A stretch of 64,000 nucleotides of DNA from Selaginella tamariscina. Taxonomy: Eukaryota; Streptophyta; Lycopodiopsida; Selaginellales; Selaginellaceae. The notes below the pieces were generated by a model that saw nothing but the letters and a program-made list of their open reading frames with translations, was not told the DNA's origin and did not search any database. The stretch covers positions 338,982 to 402,981 of the forward strand of contig PUQB01000139.1 in the NCBI GenBank assembly GCA_003024785.1, written 5' to 3'. A program made the translations under genes and the position numbers. This document shows positions 53,001 through 64,000 of this stretch, piece by piece. The stretch's first letter is position 1; each line of letters starts with the position of its first letter.

Positions 53001-53110
53001 TTCCTGTCGATGACAAACATAAGTGAAACAAACAAAAACTTATATATATGATTTTTGACAAGCACCTAAAGTCAACAAAAATAATGAATTTTCCTGTGTA
53101 TGACAAGCAC
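53001..53110 (+). promoter_or_regulatory. Promoter/leader repeats upstream of P450 B
   Basis: Two and a half imperfect copies of the unit seen before P450 A, starting near 53003, 53053 and 53092: (cctgtg)tatgacaagca, then acaaaaa, then an AT stretch. This supports duplication of A and B with their upstream region. Confidence 0.65.
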
Positions 53111-53144
53111 TACACATAAGAATGTATGTTTCTCAATCCTGACT

Positions 53145-54982
53145 ATGGCGCTCCTCCTCGTGCTAGTGGGGATTGGCCTGTTGGCACTACCATGGGTTTC
53201 AAAATTTTGTCTTGAGAAATGGTATCTTCACAGAATGGAAGCTAATTTGAAGGCACAGGGAATTCAGGGACCGGCACCTGTATTCTTTGTGGGGAATACA
53301 AAGCAGCTGCTGGAACTGAGAAATTTTAACAAGAAAAACCCCATGAAGCAGATCAGCCACGATTTGGTTCCTCATGTCACTCCTGACGTCCATCTCTGGT
53401 CAAGATTGTACGGTAAGGTGTGTGTGTTTGTGTGTGTGTGAGAGAGAGGGGAGTTAAGTATCAAACTTGTATGTTAACATAGGCGTGTGTTTCTTAAGGG
53501 AAACCATATATGATAAGGTGGCTCCGTGAGCTGAGGGTGACAGTGTTCGACCCGGAGTGTGCACGGGAAATATTGTCCAAGCAATTTCAATACTTTTCCA
53601 AGTCAAAACAGCACCTGAGGTTTTCAAATGATTTCTTGGGCACTGGACTAGGTGGAATCATTGGCGAGGAATGGTCGCAACACAGGAGTGTTCTGTCTCC
53701 TGTTTTTGGGCCAGAAAGGCTCAAGGTAAACTATGCTATTAAGATTGTGCTTTTAGAGATTATAATTATCATATACAATATACCAGAGGATGTTTACGGC
53801 ATGGTGAGTGCAGTGAGAAGTTGGTCGAAGAGTGGAAAGCTTGCATTACACATGGAGAAGCTGAAGTTGAGATTACACGCGATCTTTTGAGGCTCACCGC
53901 TGAGGTCATCTCGCACACTGCCTTTGGCAGCAGCTATGAGAAAGGCCAACAAGTTTGCGAGGGAGTTCATCGGCTCAGTACTTGACTTGTTCAACTTGTA
54001 TCGAACCTATGGTTGGCTTCCACTCTTTCAGGTCAGTAGAGTGTACATAGATGCAAGTTTTTTGAGCTGTATGAGTTCAGGTTATCCATGCCTCTGAATA
54101 TTGAACTATGGCGAGTACGGAGAAAGTTACCAACATCATACGGAGTATGATACGGGAAAGACGCGAGCTAACCAGATCCCAGAAGAAGCTTTCACTGGGA
54201 AATGACATACTGGGATCACTATTGGAGGAAGTTGATAACAACAAGTCAAGGTTCTTCAACGAGCAATCGGTCATTGATGAATGCAAGACTTTCTATTTTG
54301 CTGGCCATGATACTAGTGCGAACTTGCTGGGATGGACTCTTCTTCTGCTGTCTGTGAATCCAAACTGGCAGGAGCGAGCTCGAGCTGAGGTTCTAGAGCA
54401 TTGTGCCAATGGAGTTGACGATTTTGATGTACTCAGCAAGCTCAAAGTGGTAAGTTGTGTGTGTGTGTGCGCGCGCGCCGTAAACATTTTATATACCACT
54501 GCAGGTTGGGATGATACTTTACGAGACAATGAGACTGTATCCAGGTGCAATAGAGGTACACAGAATCTGCACCAAAGATATAACTTTGAATGGATTGAGA
54601 ATACTACGAGGAACAGGGATCAGCATTCCCATTCTTGCAATCCACCACGATGTGGAGCTGTGGGTGAGGATGCAAACGAATTTAATCCAGCGAGGTTCTC
54701 CAACGGGTGTCGAAAGCGAGTAAGCATCCTAATGGTTTCATGGCTTTCAGTTTCGGTCCCAGAGTTTGTATAGGACAGACATTTGCGATTATGGAAGCCA
54801 AGGTGGTTCTCTCACAACTTCTCAAGGAGTTTAAGTTTCGAGTTTCTCCTAATTATGTGCATCAGCCCACTGTCAGGATGGTTTTCTCACCTGAGGTTGG
54901 AATACAGCTCCTACTTGAGCGCTCGGAAGCTATAACTACAAGGACTGCACTGATGGAATGTGTTCGTGATCCATTTATATGA
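53145..54982 (+). pseudogene. Cytochrome P450, CYP72 clan, copy B (multiply frameshifted)
   Basis: It is closely related to copy A with the same five-exon structure: 53145-53412, 53499-53725, 53787-54031, 54081-54449 and 54505-54982. Exons 1-2 are open. Exon 3 starts with two base losses compared with A (near 53797-53810) and has shifts near 53984 and its 3' end. Exon 4 has losses near 54085 and 54124. Exon 5 loses single G bases at 54662-54664 and 54705-54707, and the normal stop is shifted away. Core motifs survive in separate frames: AGHDTSA, ETMRLYP, and FSFGPRVCIG. More lesions than in any other gene here suggest a true pseudogene, though part may be sequencing error. Confidence 0.75.
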
Positions 54983-55098
54983 TAATACGAAACTTAAGTG
55001 TGTTATAATTGACATCTCTAACAAGGATACACTCATCGATGGACTTTAATCGTTCTCTTATAAGTGTGTACTTGTATATATATACACAACGTTTGAGT

Positions 55099-57229
55099 TT
55101 AGATGTTTTCAACAAGGAGTTGGATCCCATGTCCTGCAATAAGTATCATCCCAACCTTGGGATTATGCTTGTAATTAGGAGAAACCCGAAACTTAAACTC
55201 CTTAAGAAGCATTGCAAGAACCACTTTTACTTCCATGAGTGCGAATGCTTGTCCTATGCAAACTCTTGGACCCAAACTGAAACCCGTGAAACCATTCGGA
55301 TGCTTACTCGCCTTTGACACTCCCTCCGAGAACCTTTCCGGATTGAACTCATTTGCATCATCGCCCCACAGATCGACATCGTGGTGGATTGACAGAATGG
55401 GGATGCTGACCCCAGTTCCTGGTTGAAGTTTCAACCCCTTTAATGCTGTTTCTTTAGTGCAAACCCTGCTAATTTCTATTGCTGGTGGATACAACCTCAT
55501 TGTCTCGTAAACGATCATGCCAACCTACAACATATACACAAACACCAGTTTGAACATAGTAGTTAGTACAATTGTACACACACACACACACAGCCTACCA
55601 CTTTGAGTTTGCTGAGCACGTCGAAATTTTCAACCTCATTAACACAGTGTTCTAAAATCTCTGCTCGAGCGCGGTCCTGCCAGTTTGGGTTGATTGCTAG
55701 AAGAAGAAGCGTCCAACCAAGCAAGGAAGACGTCGTTTCATGACCCGCAAAGTAGAAAGTCTTACACTCGTCAATGATAGACTGCTCAGTGAGAAACTTG
55801 GACTTTTTGCTCTCTGCTTCTTTAGTACTGATCCCAGTAAGTCGTCCCCAAATGAGTGTTTGGAACCGGCTGACATCCGTCGTTCATGAATAAGGCTTCG
55901 TAGAATGTTGTCTATCTTTCTACATAACATCCATATTTGAATATTGATAGGCATCGGGTAGTATCTGAAAATGTAACAGGTGCTTAGAAGATGTGTGTGT
56001 GTGCGCGTGTGTGTGGTTCATGTGTACCTGAAGAAAGGAAAAAATGAGTAGCTCATTAGACGCTTGAGTATGAGAGAGCCATGCTCGGTGAGGCTATGGA
56101 ATACTTGCTGCCCTTTCTCGTAACTGCTACCAAAGGCAGCGTGAGAGATAATATCGGCTGTAAGTCTGTCCATATGATGTGTGATCTCCACTTCGTGCTG
56201 TCCTGTAGAGATGCAAGCTTTCCACTCCTTTACAAGGCTCTCTGTGCACTTCACCATAGTTTGTACATTGTCTGCAGTACCATGAACCATACACACACTA
56301 TATATAACCAAGATATGTGTGTACAAATAATATATTAACCTTGAGTTTGTCGGGGCGGAAGACAGGAGAGAGAACACTCCTGTGGTGAAACCATTCCTCA
56401 CCATTGATTCCAATTAGTCCTCTTCCCAGGAAGTCACGTGTAAGATCCGTTGCTCTGCAGACTTTGGAAAGATTTCAAACTGCTTTGATAGTACCTGTCT
56501 CACACATTCTGGATCAAACACCATAATCCTAGGCTCGTGGAGCCACCTTAGCAAGTAGGGCTTCCCTACAACATATACAATTATATCACACACACAGTGT
56601 GTATATGAGAAAGAGAGTAGTAGTAGTATAATATATATACATACTCCATTATTATACATTTATGGTACTGTACAATGTCTTTAATATCATTTTAAAACTT
56701 TACTTATCAAATATTCAAAACTAAACAATTTAAATATAATAAGTCAAAACATAGATAATTTTAATATTTAAAACTTTAACCAATATAATTAAAAGAAAAT
56801 AAATAATTTATCTAAACAAAATTTATTTAAAATAGAAAGAATGAATTAGTTTATATATTATTTTTAGCAATGTTTAATTTTTAATATTTTTTAATATTCT
56901 TGTTATTATTTATTTCTGTTAGAGATTATAATGAAATAGAAGAAATTAAATATATATATTTAATTTATAGCAGATTGAATTGAAGTCAAGAAAATGTTAA
57001 TAAATGCCATAATTATTAAATAACTATAATTTTTTATCTGTTGTGTTAAATTATAAAATGTTATCTATTTTCTAAAAATATCTAAAAAAATTACTTTTCA
57101 AAATTCGGGGCATATACGATTCTTTAATCCTATACCTGTGCAGTATGCCGGAAACTTTGCGTGTGAAATTAGGTGTTAACGGGATACTCTGAGGACACAC
57201 ACGTATATCACTGCACATTCTTTGCTACT

Positions 57230-57272
<43 letters not shown>

Positions 57273-57561
57273 GAGTTCATAACTGACCGTATAATTTGGA
57301 CCAAATTACGACATCAGGCGTCACCGTTCCAACAAAGTCATGACTGATCTGCGGCATAATCTTATCCTTATCGGCGTTCCTCATTCCAAACAGTTGTATA
57401 AGATTTCCAGCCAAGAACACAGGCGCTGGCCCTTTGATTCCCTGCGCTCTTAAGTTGGCCTCTAATTCTCTTGGAACATACCATTGCTCCAACAACACCT
57501 TCCTTACCCATGCAAGCAGGAGCAGAAAAATTACTACCACAATCGCAAGCAGCAGAGCCAT
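55099..57561 (-). CDS. Cytochrome P450, CYP72 clan, copy C (three single-base interruptions)
   Basis: Reverse-strand P450 with exons 57561-57288, 56565-56340, 56271-56028, 55964-55599 and 55524-55099. The N-terminal anchor is MALLLAIVVVIFLLLLAW, followed by GIKGPAPVF. Conserved sites are AGHETTS, ETMRLYPP, PERF and heme loop FSLGPRVCIG; the protein ends LLVENI. One base is missing in each of exon 2 (about 56449-56462), exon 3 (at 56260-56262) and exon 4 (between 55823 and 55824). Exon lengths and phases compared with copies A and D confirm each loss. Intron 1 is about 720 bases of AT-rich DNA, much longer than in the others. It pairs tail-to-tail with copy B. Confidence 0.85.
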
Positions 57562-57748
57562 AGCTGCTCAAATTCTACAACAATTCACGAATGAGTGAGA
57601 CTGTAGAAACTTCCAAGTATTATATTAGCACGGGGTCTTTCTTTTTGGAAGTCTCCTTTTGACCCTCTGCAGTCATGGGTTTTCACATATGTGTGTGTGC
57701 GTGTGTGTATGTGTGTGCGTGTAGAAACATGATATATTATTGTTCAGT

Positions 57749-59676
57749 TTAAATGTGCTCAACAAGGAGTTGAATCCCATTCCCTGCAGTAAGTATCGGT
57801 CCAACCTTTGGTTTATGCTTGTAATTCGGAGAAACTCGAAACTTAAACTCCTTAAGAAGCATTGCAAGAACCACTTTAGCTTCCATGAGTGCAAATGCCT
57901 GTCCTATGCAAACTCTTGGACCGAAAACAAAACCCATGAAACCATTCGGATGCTTACTCGCTTTTGACACCCCGTCTGAGAACCTCTCCGGATTGAACTC
58001 ATTTGCATCCTCACCCCACAGCTCCACATCGTGGTGGATTGACAAAATGGGGATGGTCACCCCAGTTCCTGGTCGAAGTTTCAATCCGTTTAAAACTATT
58101 TCTTTAGTGCAAACCTTGCTTACTTCTACTACTGGTGGATACAGCCTCAGTGTCTCGTAAAGTATCATGCCAACCTGTTACATTAAAATTTTGAAATCAT
58201 TCTATACACACGTATATATATATATCTATATGCTTACCACTTTGAGTTTGCTAAGCACCTCAAAATCTTGAACATCATTCACACAGTGTTCCAGAATCTC
58301 TGCACGAGCACGCTCCTGCCAGTTTGGGTTTGCAGCTAGAAGAAGAAGCGTCCAACCAAGCAAGGCAGATGTCGTTTCATGACCCGCAAAGTAGAAAGTC
58401 TTACACTCGTCAACAATAGACTGCTCGGTGAAAAACTTGGACTTTCTGCTCTCTGCTTCTTTCAGTACTGATCCCAGTAAGTCGTCCCCAAATGAATGTT
58501 TGGAACCAGCTGACTTCCGTCGTTCATGAATAAGGCTTCGTAGAATGTTGTCTGTTTTCTACTTAACATCCATATTTTAATATTAATAGGCATCGGATAG
58601 TATCTGAAAACGTAACAGGTGCTTAGAAGATGTATGTGTGTGTGTGTGTGTGTGTGTGTACCTGAAGAAAGGAAAGAATGAGTAGCTCATTAGACGTTTG
58701 AGTATGAGAGAGGCATGCTCAGTGAGGCTATGGAATACTTGCTGCCCTTTATCGTAACTGCTACCAAAGGCAGTGTGAGAGATAATATCGGCTGTAAGTC
58801 TGTCCATATGATGTGTGATCTCCACTTCGTGCTGTCCTGTAGAGATGCAAGCTTTCCACTCCTCTACAAGGTTCTCTGTGCACCTCACCATGGTCTTGTA
58901 CATTCTCTGGAGAGTTACAAGATTTTCACGTGTATGCACACACACGCACATGTGTGTAAGTATATATTTATATATATAGACACGCATCATTGCGAGTGTA
59001 TATATTAACCTTGAGTTTGTCGGGGCGGAAGACAGGAGAGAGAACATTTCTGTGGTGGAACCATTCCGCACCCTCGGTTCCCAGTAGTCCTCTTCCCAGG
59101 AGTTCACGTGCGATACTCTGTGGAGACCTTATAATGATTTCGAACTGCTTCGATAATACCTGTCTCGCACATTCCGGATCGAACACCATGATCCTTGTCT
59201 CGTGGAGCCACCTCAGCAAGTAGGGCCTTCCTACAAATCCAATATAGAACACAGACACACGCACGCACGCACGCACATACACAAACACCCAGAGTACAAA
59301 TTGTATATAACACAGACATTGCACATTATGCAGGTAACACACACATGCATGAAGTATTACATGATATTCGGGTAGCAACTTGTGTGTGTGGAGAGAGAGA
59401 TCATAACTGACCATATAATTTGGACCAGAGTACGACATCAGGCCTCACCATTCCAACAAAGTCATGACTGATCTGCGGCATAATCTTGTGCTTCTCGGCG
59501 TTCCTCATTCCAAACAGTTGTAAGAGGTTCCCAGACAAGAACACAGGCGCTGGCCCTTTGATGCCCTGCGCTCTTAAGTTGGCCTCCAATTCTCTTGGAA
59601 CGTACCATTGCTCCAAGAACAGCTTCCTTACCCATGCAAGCAAGAGCAGGGAAATTATTACCACAAGCAGAGCCAT
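57749..59676 (-). CDS. Cytochrome P450, CYP72 clan, copy D (one single-base interruption)
   Basis: Reverse-strand P450 nearly identical in layout to copy C and in tandem with it. Exons: 59676-59412, 59230-59010, 58906-58662, 58603-58238 and 58174-57749. It has the anchor MALLVVIISLLLLAW, GIKGPAPVF, I-helix AGHETTS, ETLRLYPP, PERF and heme loop FVFGPRVCIG, and ends LLVEHI. The only frame break is one missing base at the start of exon 4 (TTTT 58555-58558, an A run in the coding strand); it would cause early termination. With it the protein would be about 507 residues. Likely functional if that base is an error. Confidence 0.88.
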
Positions 59677-59818
59677 AGCTGGTCAAATTTTACATCAACC
59701 AACGTTGAATAAAACTAATATGTGTGTCATACTCGACTGTAGAAGAAAGCGACCATCCTTCATAATATAATCTCATGAGTACATCGTGTTTACTGATATA
59801 GTTATTAATTGAGTACAT

Positions 59819-59890
<72 letters not shown>

Positions 59891-60572
59891 TTTATTCTTT
59901 TTAAAACTTATTTTTAATAAGAGAGGAATGCTTCGATACATCAATCACATGCATACGCACACAAGCCGACAGGTGTATTATTATATCATTATATACAGTC
60001 GAATAAATGCATGGCTACAACAAGGATTCCATTTCCTTACAGTGTATGGAGTCACCACACAGACACATTAAACATGGCATGCCTACAGAAACAAGGCGAG
60101 ATATATATATTACAATATTGATATAACAATCAAATTATCATAAATATCTATAGATGTATCTGCGGCTTTGAATATTGGAAAAATGTTGTTACAAGAATCA
60201 AACACGAGAAACAACGTTATGTTCTTATTAAAATAACTCTAATGTGCATAGTACTGATATATAATATACATAGATTAAGGAATAAGCTCACAGAACGCAC
60301 AAGAAATTTTAAGAATATATTAAGTAAAGATATTATCGCTAAACATCACATATCTAAATAGAGAGATCTATCTACGAAAGAAAACACTTGCCTAAATCTT
60401 CAACACGAGGATGAAGACCAATACACTCCTTATCTTGAAACGAGAGTAAATAGAAATCATTAGTTAGACATATACATAAGTATATACGGATGTATATGTT
60501 AAACATACATATATGCAACCGTCTATATCAACAAAATTAAAGTGGTTTACCTTTGCTACCACTCGATTGTGG
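59677..60572. other. Intergenic region with long AT microsatellite
   Basis: It contains the upstream part of P450 D and the 3' region of the membrane protein gene. A nearly pure (TA)n tract lies at 59819-59887. No other gene recognised. Confidence 0.6.
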
Positions 60573-61247
60573 TTATTTGTCCGCATTCGGGGTAGAAAAC
60601 TCTCCTTCCCGAGTCCACTTCCCGTACTTCTCACGCATTTTCTTGTTGAGATCCGCCGCATGGCTCTCATGTGCCTTGGCAATTCGTGCTTCGGATTCCT
60701 CCTGTACCTTGGTCAGCTCCTGCCCCCGTCTTGCATTCTTTGACTCGAGGTCCTCGTAGTAATTCTCGTAGCTGCACTGGTGTATGACGAATGCCAGCAC
60801 CAAAACTATCATCTGAACGCAGAGCATGACCATGAAGAGCACTGCGTCGACTCGCATCAGAACCCTCGTGTTGTAGTCGCTCCGTTTGGACCGTAAATGC
60901 TCCTCCACGAGCTCCGTCTTAATGAAGAGCGCTAAGGAAGCCGACCCGAGACCACCCATGGAGAGCCCAAGTGTGAGGAAGTGGTAAGAGAAACAGCTGT
61001 TGAAGGAGAAGCAACCCAGAATGCCGGAGAGCAGCGTAAGTGCGGAGACAAGGATGAATCCCCACCCAGCCCATGTTGGGTTGATGCGTATGGTGAGAAT
61101 TGCGGCAGCGGCTGCCGCAGAGCCGAGAACGAGAAGGTAGTTGAGGCCGCGAACGAACTTCCGCAGACAGGTCCACATGCTTCCTCTTGCTGGGCGACGA
61201 GAGCTTCCCCCGAGCTTATTTAGCTTGTGCTGGAACTCGAGCGTCAT
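60573..61247 (-). CDS. Four-transmembrane plant protein with C-terminal coiled coil, function unknown
   Basis: An intact single coding exon of 224 residues that I do not recognise by name. After a basic N-terminus come four hydrophobic segments at about residues 35-53 (LNYLLVLGSAAAAAAILTI), 59-80, 85-109 and 133-158. The last 65 residues are charged and likely coiled-coil (ESKNARRGQELTKVQEESEAR). The layout somewhat resembles tetraspanin-like plant membrane proteins, but no CCG motif is seen. A 5' untranslated exon ending at 61947 is joined by a 684-base intron (61263-61946) to the leader just before the ATG. It is divergent from the mitochondrial L34 gene. Confidence 0.8.
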   Translation of the reverse strand: MTLEFQHKLNKLGGSSRRPARGSMWTCLRKFVRGLNYLLVLGSAAAAAAILTIRINPTWAGWGFILVSALTLLSGILGCFSFNSCFSYHFLTLGLSMGGLGSASLALFIKTELVEEHLRSKRSDYNTRVLMRVDAVLFMVMLCVQMIVLVLAFVIHQCSYENYYEDLESKNARRGQELTKVQEESEARIAKAHESHAADLNKKMREKYGKWTREGEFSTPNADK

Positions 61248-61262
61248 GTTTCCGAGAGATTC

Positions 61263-61946
61263 CTGTAAGAAAAATCCAAGCTTTGTGTATCAGACCTGAT
61301 CAAGACAGGCCCTTGTTCATCTTCCCGAGAAGATGAAGGGATAGGGCGTCAAAATTTAGACAAAATTCGTAAGAATCTCTTGAAAGTGAGGCAATGCAGG
61401 CACTAAAATGATGAAAAATTTGTCACGCAAGAAGTGGCTGATGCATTTTTCTAATTCCATGGGCAAAAAAAGCATGAAAGCGTACGTTTGACGGTACCCC
61501 TCTACACGAAGCGATTTAGCACGAAACTTGGCTGAAAGCAAGGAATAAAAGTAAAACTTTGGACGAAATACCGACAGCATGGTGAGATTTTCCAGAGGAA
61601 GTCTATTTAAAACGTACCTTATATCAAACGCTCGATTTGATGATTGCCCCGTGACTTCAGAAGCAAATCTTGGATCTGTAGAGACATAGAACGTGAACAT
61701 AATGTTGAGATTTTGCAAAAAATCGCAGCAAGAAATCTCTCGGAAATGCAGCGATTTTGCAAATAATCTCTCGAAATGCAGCAATTCTTGGAAGAAATCT
61801 CTCGGAAATGCCAAGACTTTGCAAGAACCCTTTTAAAAGCAGCACCTTGGCAAGAAATTTCTCGACATACAGTGCGAGGAATATCTCAAAATCTCTCAAA
61901 ATGGGGTAAATCTCTCTACGGAAGAAAGATGAAGAAGAAACCGTAC
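61263..61946 (-). other. Leader intron of the membrane protein gene, with about 30-base tandem repeats
   Basis: A GT donor (reverse strand, gatcaag|gtacgg) and an AG acceptor (cttacag|gaatctc) bound this intron. From about 61731 to 61881 it contains five imperfect copies of a unit around 30 bases long (agaaatctctcggaaatgcag on the forward strand), with an isolated copy near 61371. The transcript form of the unit is complementary to the leader just before the start codon. Confidence 0.65.
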
Positions 61947-62040
61947 CTTGATCAAACTCGCCGACGATCCCTTCGCCGCGATCCAGTAAGCGAAATCTTG
62001 AATCCCTAGCCCGAAACCGACAAGCCGAAGAGCCCTAAAT

Positions 62041-62209
62041 CTATCCGCGTCTAGGAATAGCCGTTGCGAGCGAGACGTTTAAAAACCTATAAAGAATCTT
62101 ATTTTTAAATGTCTTCATTTGTACGGAAATCCATAAAGTACGAAATGTCCTACCTAAAACAGGGGTTTAGGGTTATCGAGGGTTTAGGGTTCTTGAGGGT
62201 CTGAGAAGA
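62041..62209. promoter_or_regulatory. Divergent promoter with paired telo-box motifs
   Basis: Two copies of GTTTAGGGTT, at about 62165-62174 and 62182-62191, stand just upstream of the L34 start codon. These are plant telo-boxes, frequent in promoters of ribosomal protein genes. The membrane protein's leader exon begins on the other side, so the short region probably serves both genes. Confidence 0.65.
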
Positions 62210-63395
62210 ATGGCGTGGCGCCTTATGCGAGGACGAGCGGCGGCCTGTTCATTCACAGTAAGCAGAAAACAGATTGAATCGAGTTCCTGGGCGTCTGCGG
62301 CTTTGTTGAGCGATCCGTGCCGTGATCTGTATAAGCAACAGGAATTTAATGTGGGGAAGCTACCCAAAATGCAGGGCTTCTCAGTAGATGCAGAAAATAT
62401 GGCATTGTTTAGCGATTCGTCTTGTAATGTGGCGCACAGCAAGAAGCAGGGCAAACTACCCAAAATGCAGGCTTTTTCAGCTGATGTTGAATTGTTGGTG
62501 CCAGTCGGATTGCCCCTGCCTTGCCCCGCCATCGATCCATTTCCTTGTCCAGTTGAAGATGGAGGTTAGTCTTGATTCTCTTGCACTTGTCTCCTTTTAA
62601 ACAAATTTTATGTTTGGTGCAGTTAAATGTCCCGCAGTTTCGGACTCCGACGACAGGTATGTGTAACATGTATGTCTAATTTACCATTAATCAATAGTAG
62701 CTTTTTTCTTTTGATTCGAGCGTGGTGTGTGTGTTGTGTGTGTAGGGCGTTAAAATATGTGTGTATATAAACACAACAGACACATGTATAACATACATGT
62801 GAAACAAAGCTATTATGCTACACATTCTACTTGTTCTATTGAACATGCAATTAGTTAAGTAGATAAATACTGCATGTGGTTAATAATTGGTACATTTGGT
62901 ACATGTTGTATCTATGTTTGATAGTATCTGATGTGATTTTTGAGTACGAGGCAGTGTCTGAAGTTCGGTTCATGTGGTTTGTGTATATATATGTGCGTCT
63001 GTGTATCTATCTATCCATATTCATATACTATCGATGTGTGTGTGTGTATCTGTGCATATGTCATGTGTGTCTGTTATTTATCTATGACCACACACACACG
63101 CCTGCATGTATATGTATGTGTTATAACATTGCACATAGCATTCTTAAGTTGGTTGAGAGTGTTTTAAGTTTTGTGCAGCCCGGTGATAAAATGCCCAAGA
63201 GAACATATCAACCTCACACTAAGAGACGCAAGAGAAAGCATGGGTTTCTTGTCAGGTAGGCTGTTATAATCTTCTCAAGACTAAAACATAGACGAACCTA
63301 TTTAACTACAACTATATTTATAGGATGAGAACACCGGGGGTAGACGAGTGATAAAACGCAGAAAGCTTAAGGGAAGGTGGAGATTAGCAGTGTAA
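62210..63395 (+). CDS. Mitochondrial 50S ribosomal protein L34 (bL34m)
   Basis: This is a small basic protein of the mitochondrial large ribosomal subunit. Exons: 62210-62564, 62623-62656, 63179-63255 and 63324-63395. The N-terminus (MAWRLMRGRAAACSF) is Arg/Ala-rich, fitting a mitochondrial targeting peptide, followed by a long low-conservation region with two GKLPKMQ(G/A)FS repeats. The conserved core is at the end: KRTYQPHTKRRKRKHGFLVR, then after a shift GGRRVIKRRKLKGRWRL, closely matching bL34. One base is missing at the exon 3 start (CCC 63179-63181) and one G in GGGGG 63336-63340. With both the protein is about 179 residues ending in TAA 63393-63395. The targeting compartment is inferred from the presequence. 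Confidence 0.85.
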
Positions 63396-63565
63396 TTTTC
63401 CCATTAATGCATTAACGCCGAAGCGTTTGACGAAGAATTTTAAGGCGCCAGGCTAAATTTAACATGACGTGCTTTTTTGTTTATTTTTATGTCACATTTT
63501 CCGCAGATTTTTTAGCTTCAGAACAGGGCCCGTGAGCTTCTAAAGAAGGGCGAGGAACAGGGAGA

Positions 63566-63762
63566 ATGACAAGGGAGTTCATAGCGCTGCTGCTGCTGCT
63601 GTTCATGGTGGATGGTTCGCATATGCTCTCTGAAGACTTTTATGATCAGACTTGTCCACTTTTGGAATTGATCCTGTGGAATGTTACACAGCAAAAGGTG
63701 CAGGAAACCCCACAGCTGCAGGTGCCACAGTTCGCCTGTTTTTCCACGATTGCTTTACAGAA
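63566..63762 (+). CDS. Class III peroxidase, first exon (gene continues beyond the window)
   Basis: This is a secreted plant heme peroxidase acting in the cell wall or apoplast on phenolics with hydrogen peroxide. Only exon 1 is visible. A signal peptide (FIALLLLLFMVDGSHM) is followed by the N-terminal LSEDFYDQTCPLLE. After a shift comes AAGATVRLFFHDCF, containing the catalytic distal Arg and His. One base is missing in the AAACCCC stretch 63705-63711. The donor is gaa|gtgagc at 63763. The next exon (usually starting near GCDAS) was not found before the right edge, so the first intron exceeds about 235 bases. Confidence 0.85.
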
Positions 63763-64000
63763 GTGAGCTCTCTCTCTCAGACACACACACGAAAACAGAC
63801 ACACAATTACTAGCTGTCAAGGTTGATCTCTCTTTCACACGCATACCAACACACCGAGTGGTGGCATAAGAGATAAAACTAGGGAGCGAAAAAAACCACA
63901 TTTTTCTGAACATGCATATAGAAAACACACATAAGCACAAATTTACTGTATTTGGAGAGTAATGTGTGGATGTCTGGATGCATATGCTATGATATGTGTT

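Noticed and set aside
54108..54773. Separate gene starting with MASTEK within P450 B
   Set aside because: The apparent start is an out-of-frame reading of P450 exon 4 created by a base loss; it is not an independent start.

Overview
The window is nuclear DNA from a land plant. It carries intron-split genes for plastid uL5, mitochondrial bL34, a phytocyanin, an SR splicing factor, an ILR1-type hydrolase, a class III peroxidase and CYP72-clan P450s. Introns are short, often about 70 to 700 bases, and rich in TG/CG/CA microsatellites. The gene islands sit in AT-rich DNA full of decayed retroelements. I cannot name the species. A spore-bearing plant lineage is possible, but this is only an impression.

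Layout. Bases 1-3960 hold a decayed non-LTR (LINE) retroelement. Bases 4976-19459 form a gene island: aldo/keto reductase (+), CCoAOMT-like methyltransferase (+), ILR1-like amidohydrolase (-), MDR/ETR-type reductase (+), F-box/kelch protein (-), phytocyanin (-), SR splicing factor (+) and alpha/beta hydrolase (+). Bases 20400-29400 are nested, broken Ty3/gypsy-type elements and an unclassified LTR-bearing element. Bases 33065-36444 carry plastid ribosomal protein L5 and a two-finger TFIIIA-like gene. P450 relics lie at 37.1-37.5 kb and 40.9-42.2 kb. A small non-coding LTR element fills 45901-49016. From 49.7 to 59.7 kb is a P450 cluster of two forward copies followed by two reverse copies. The right end has a four-helix membrane protein (-), divergent mitochondrial L34 (+), and the first exon of a peroxidase (+).

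Reading-frame quality. Ten or more otherwise well-conserved genes are interrupted by single-base shifts. Nearly all are losses of one base, often in a short homopolymer. Splice sites and motifs on both sides stay intact. The simplest reading is residual sequencing or assembly indels rather than ten independent pseudogenes. P450 copy B and the 40.9 kb copy carry more damage and look genuinely decayed. Exon coordinates below are manual, based on GT/AG sites and family conservation.

Functional links are loose. The AKR, CCoAOMT-like, P450 and peroxidase genes are families used in specialised and phenolic metabolism, and the ILR1-like enzyme releases auxin from conjugates. There is no evidence that they form one pathway. 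I found no tRNA, rRNA or CRISPR array and no convincing new multi-gene system. The most unusual signals are the P450 cluster with shared promoter repeats, the compact non-coding LTR element with an internal 30-base inverted repeat, and intronic repeats complementary to a start-codon leader.
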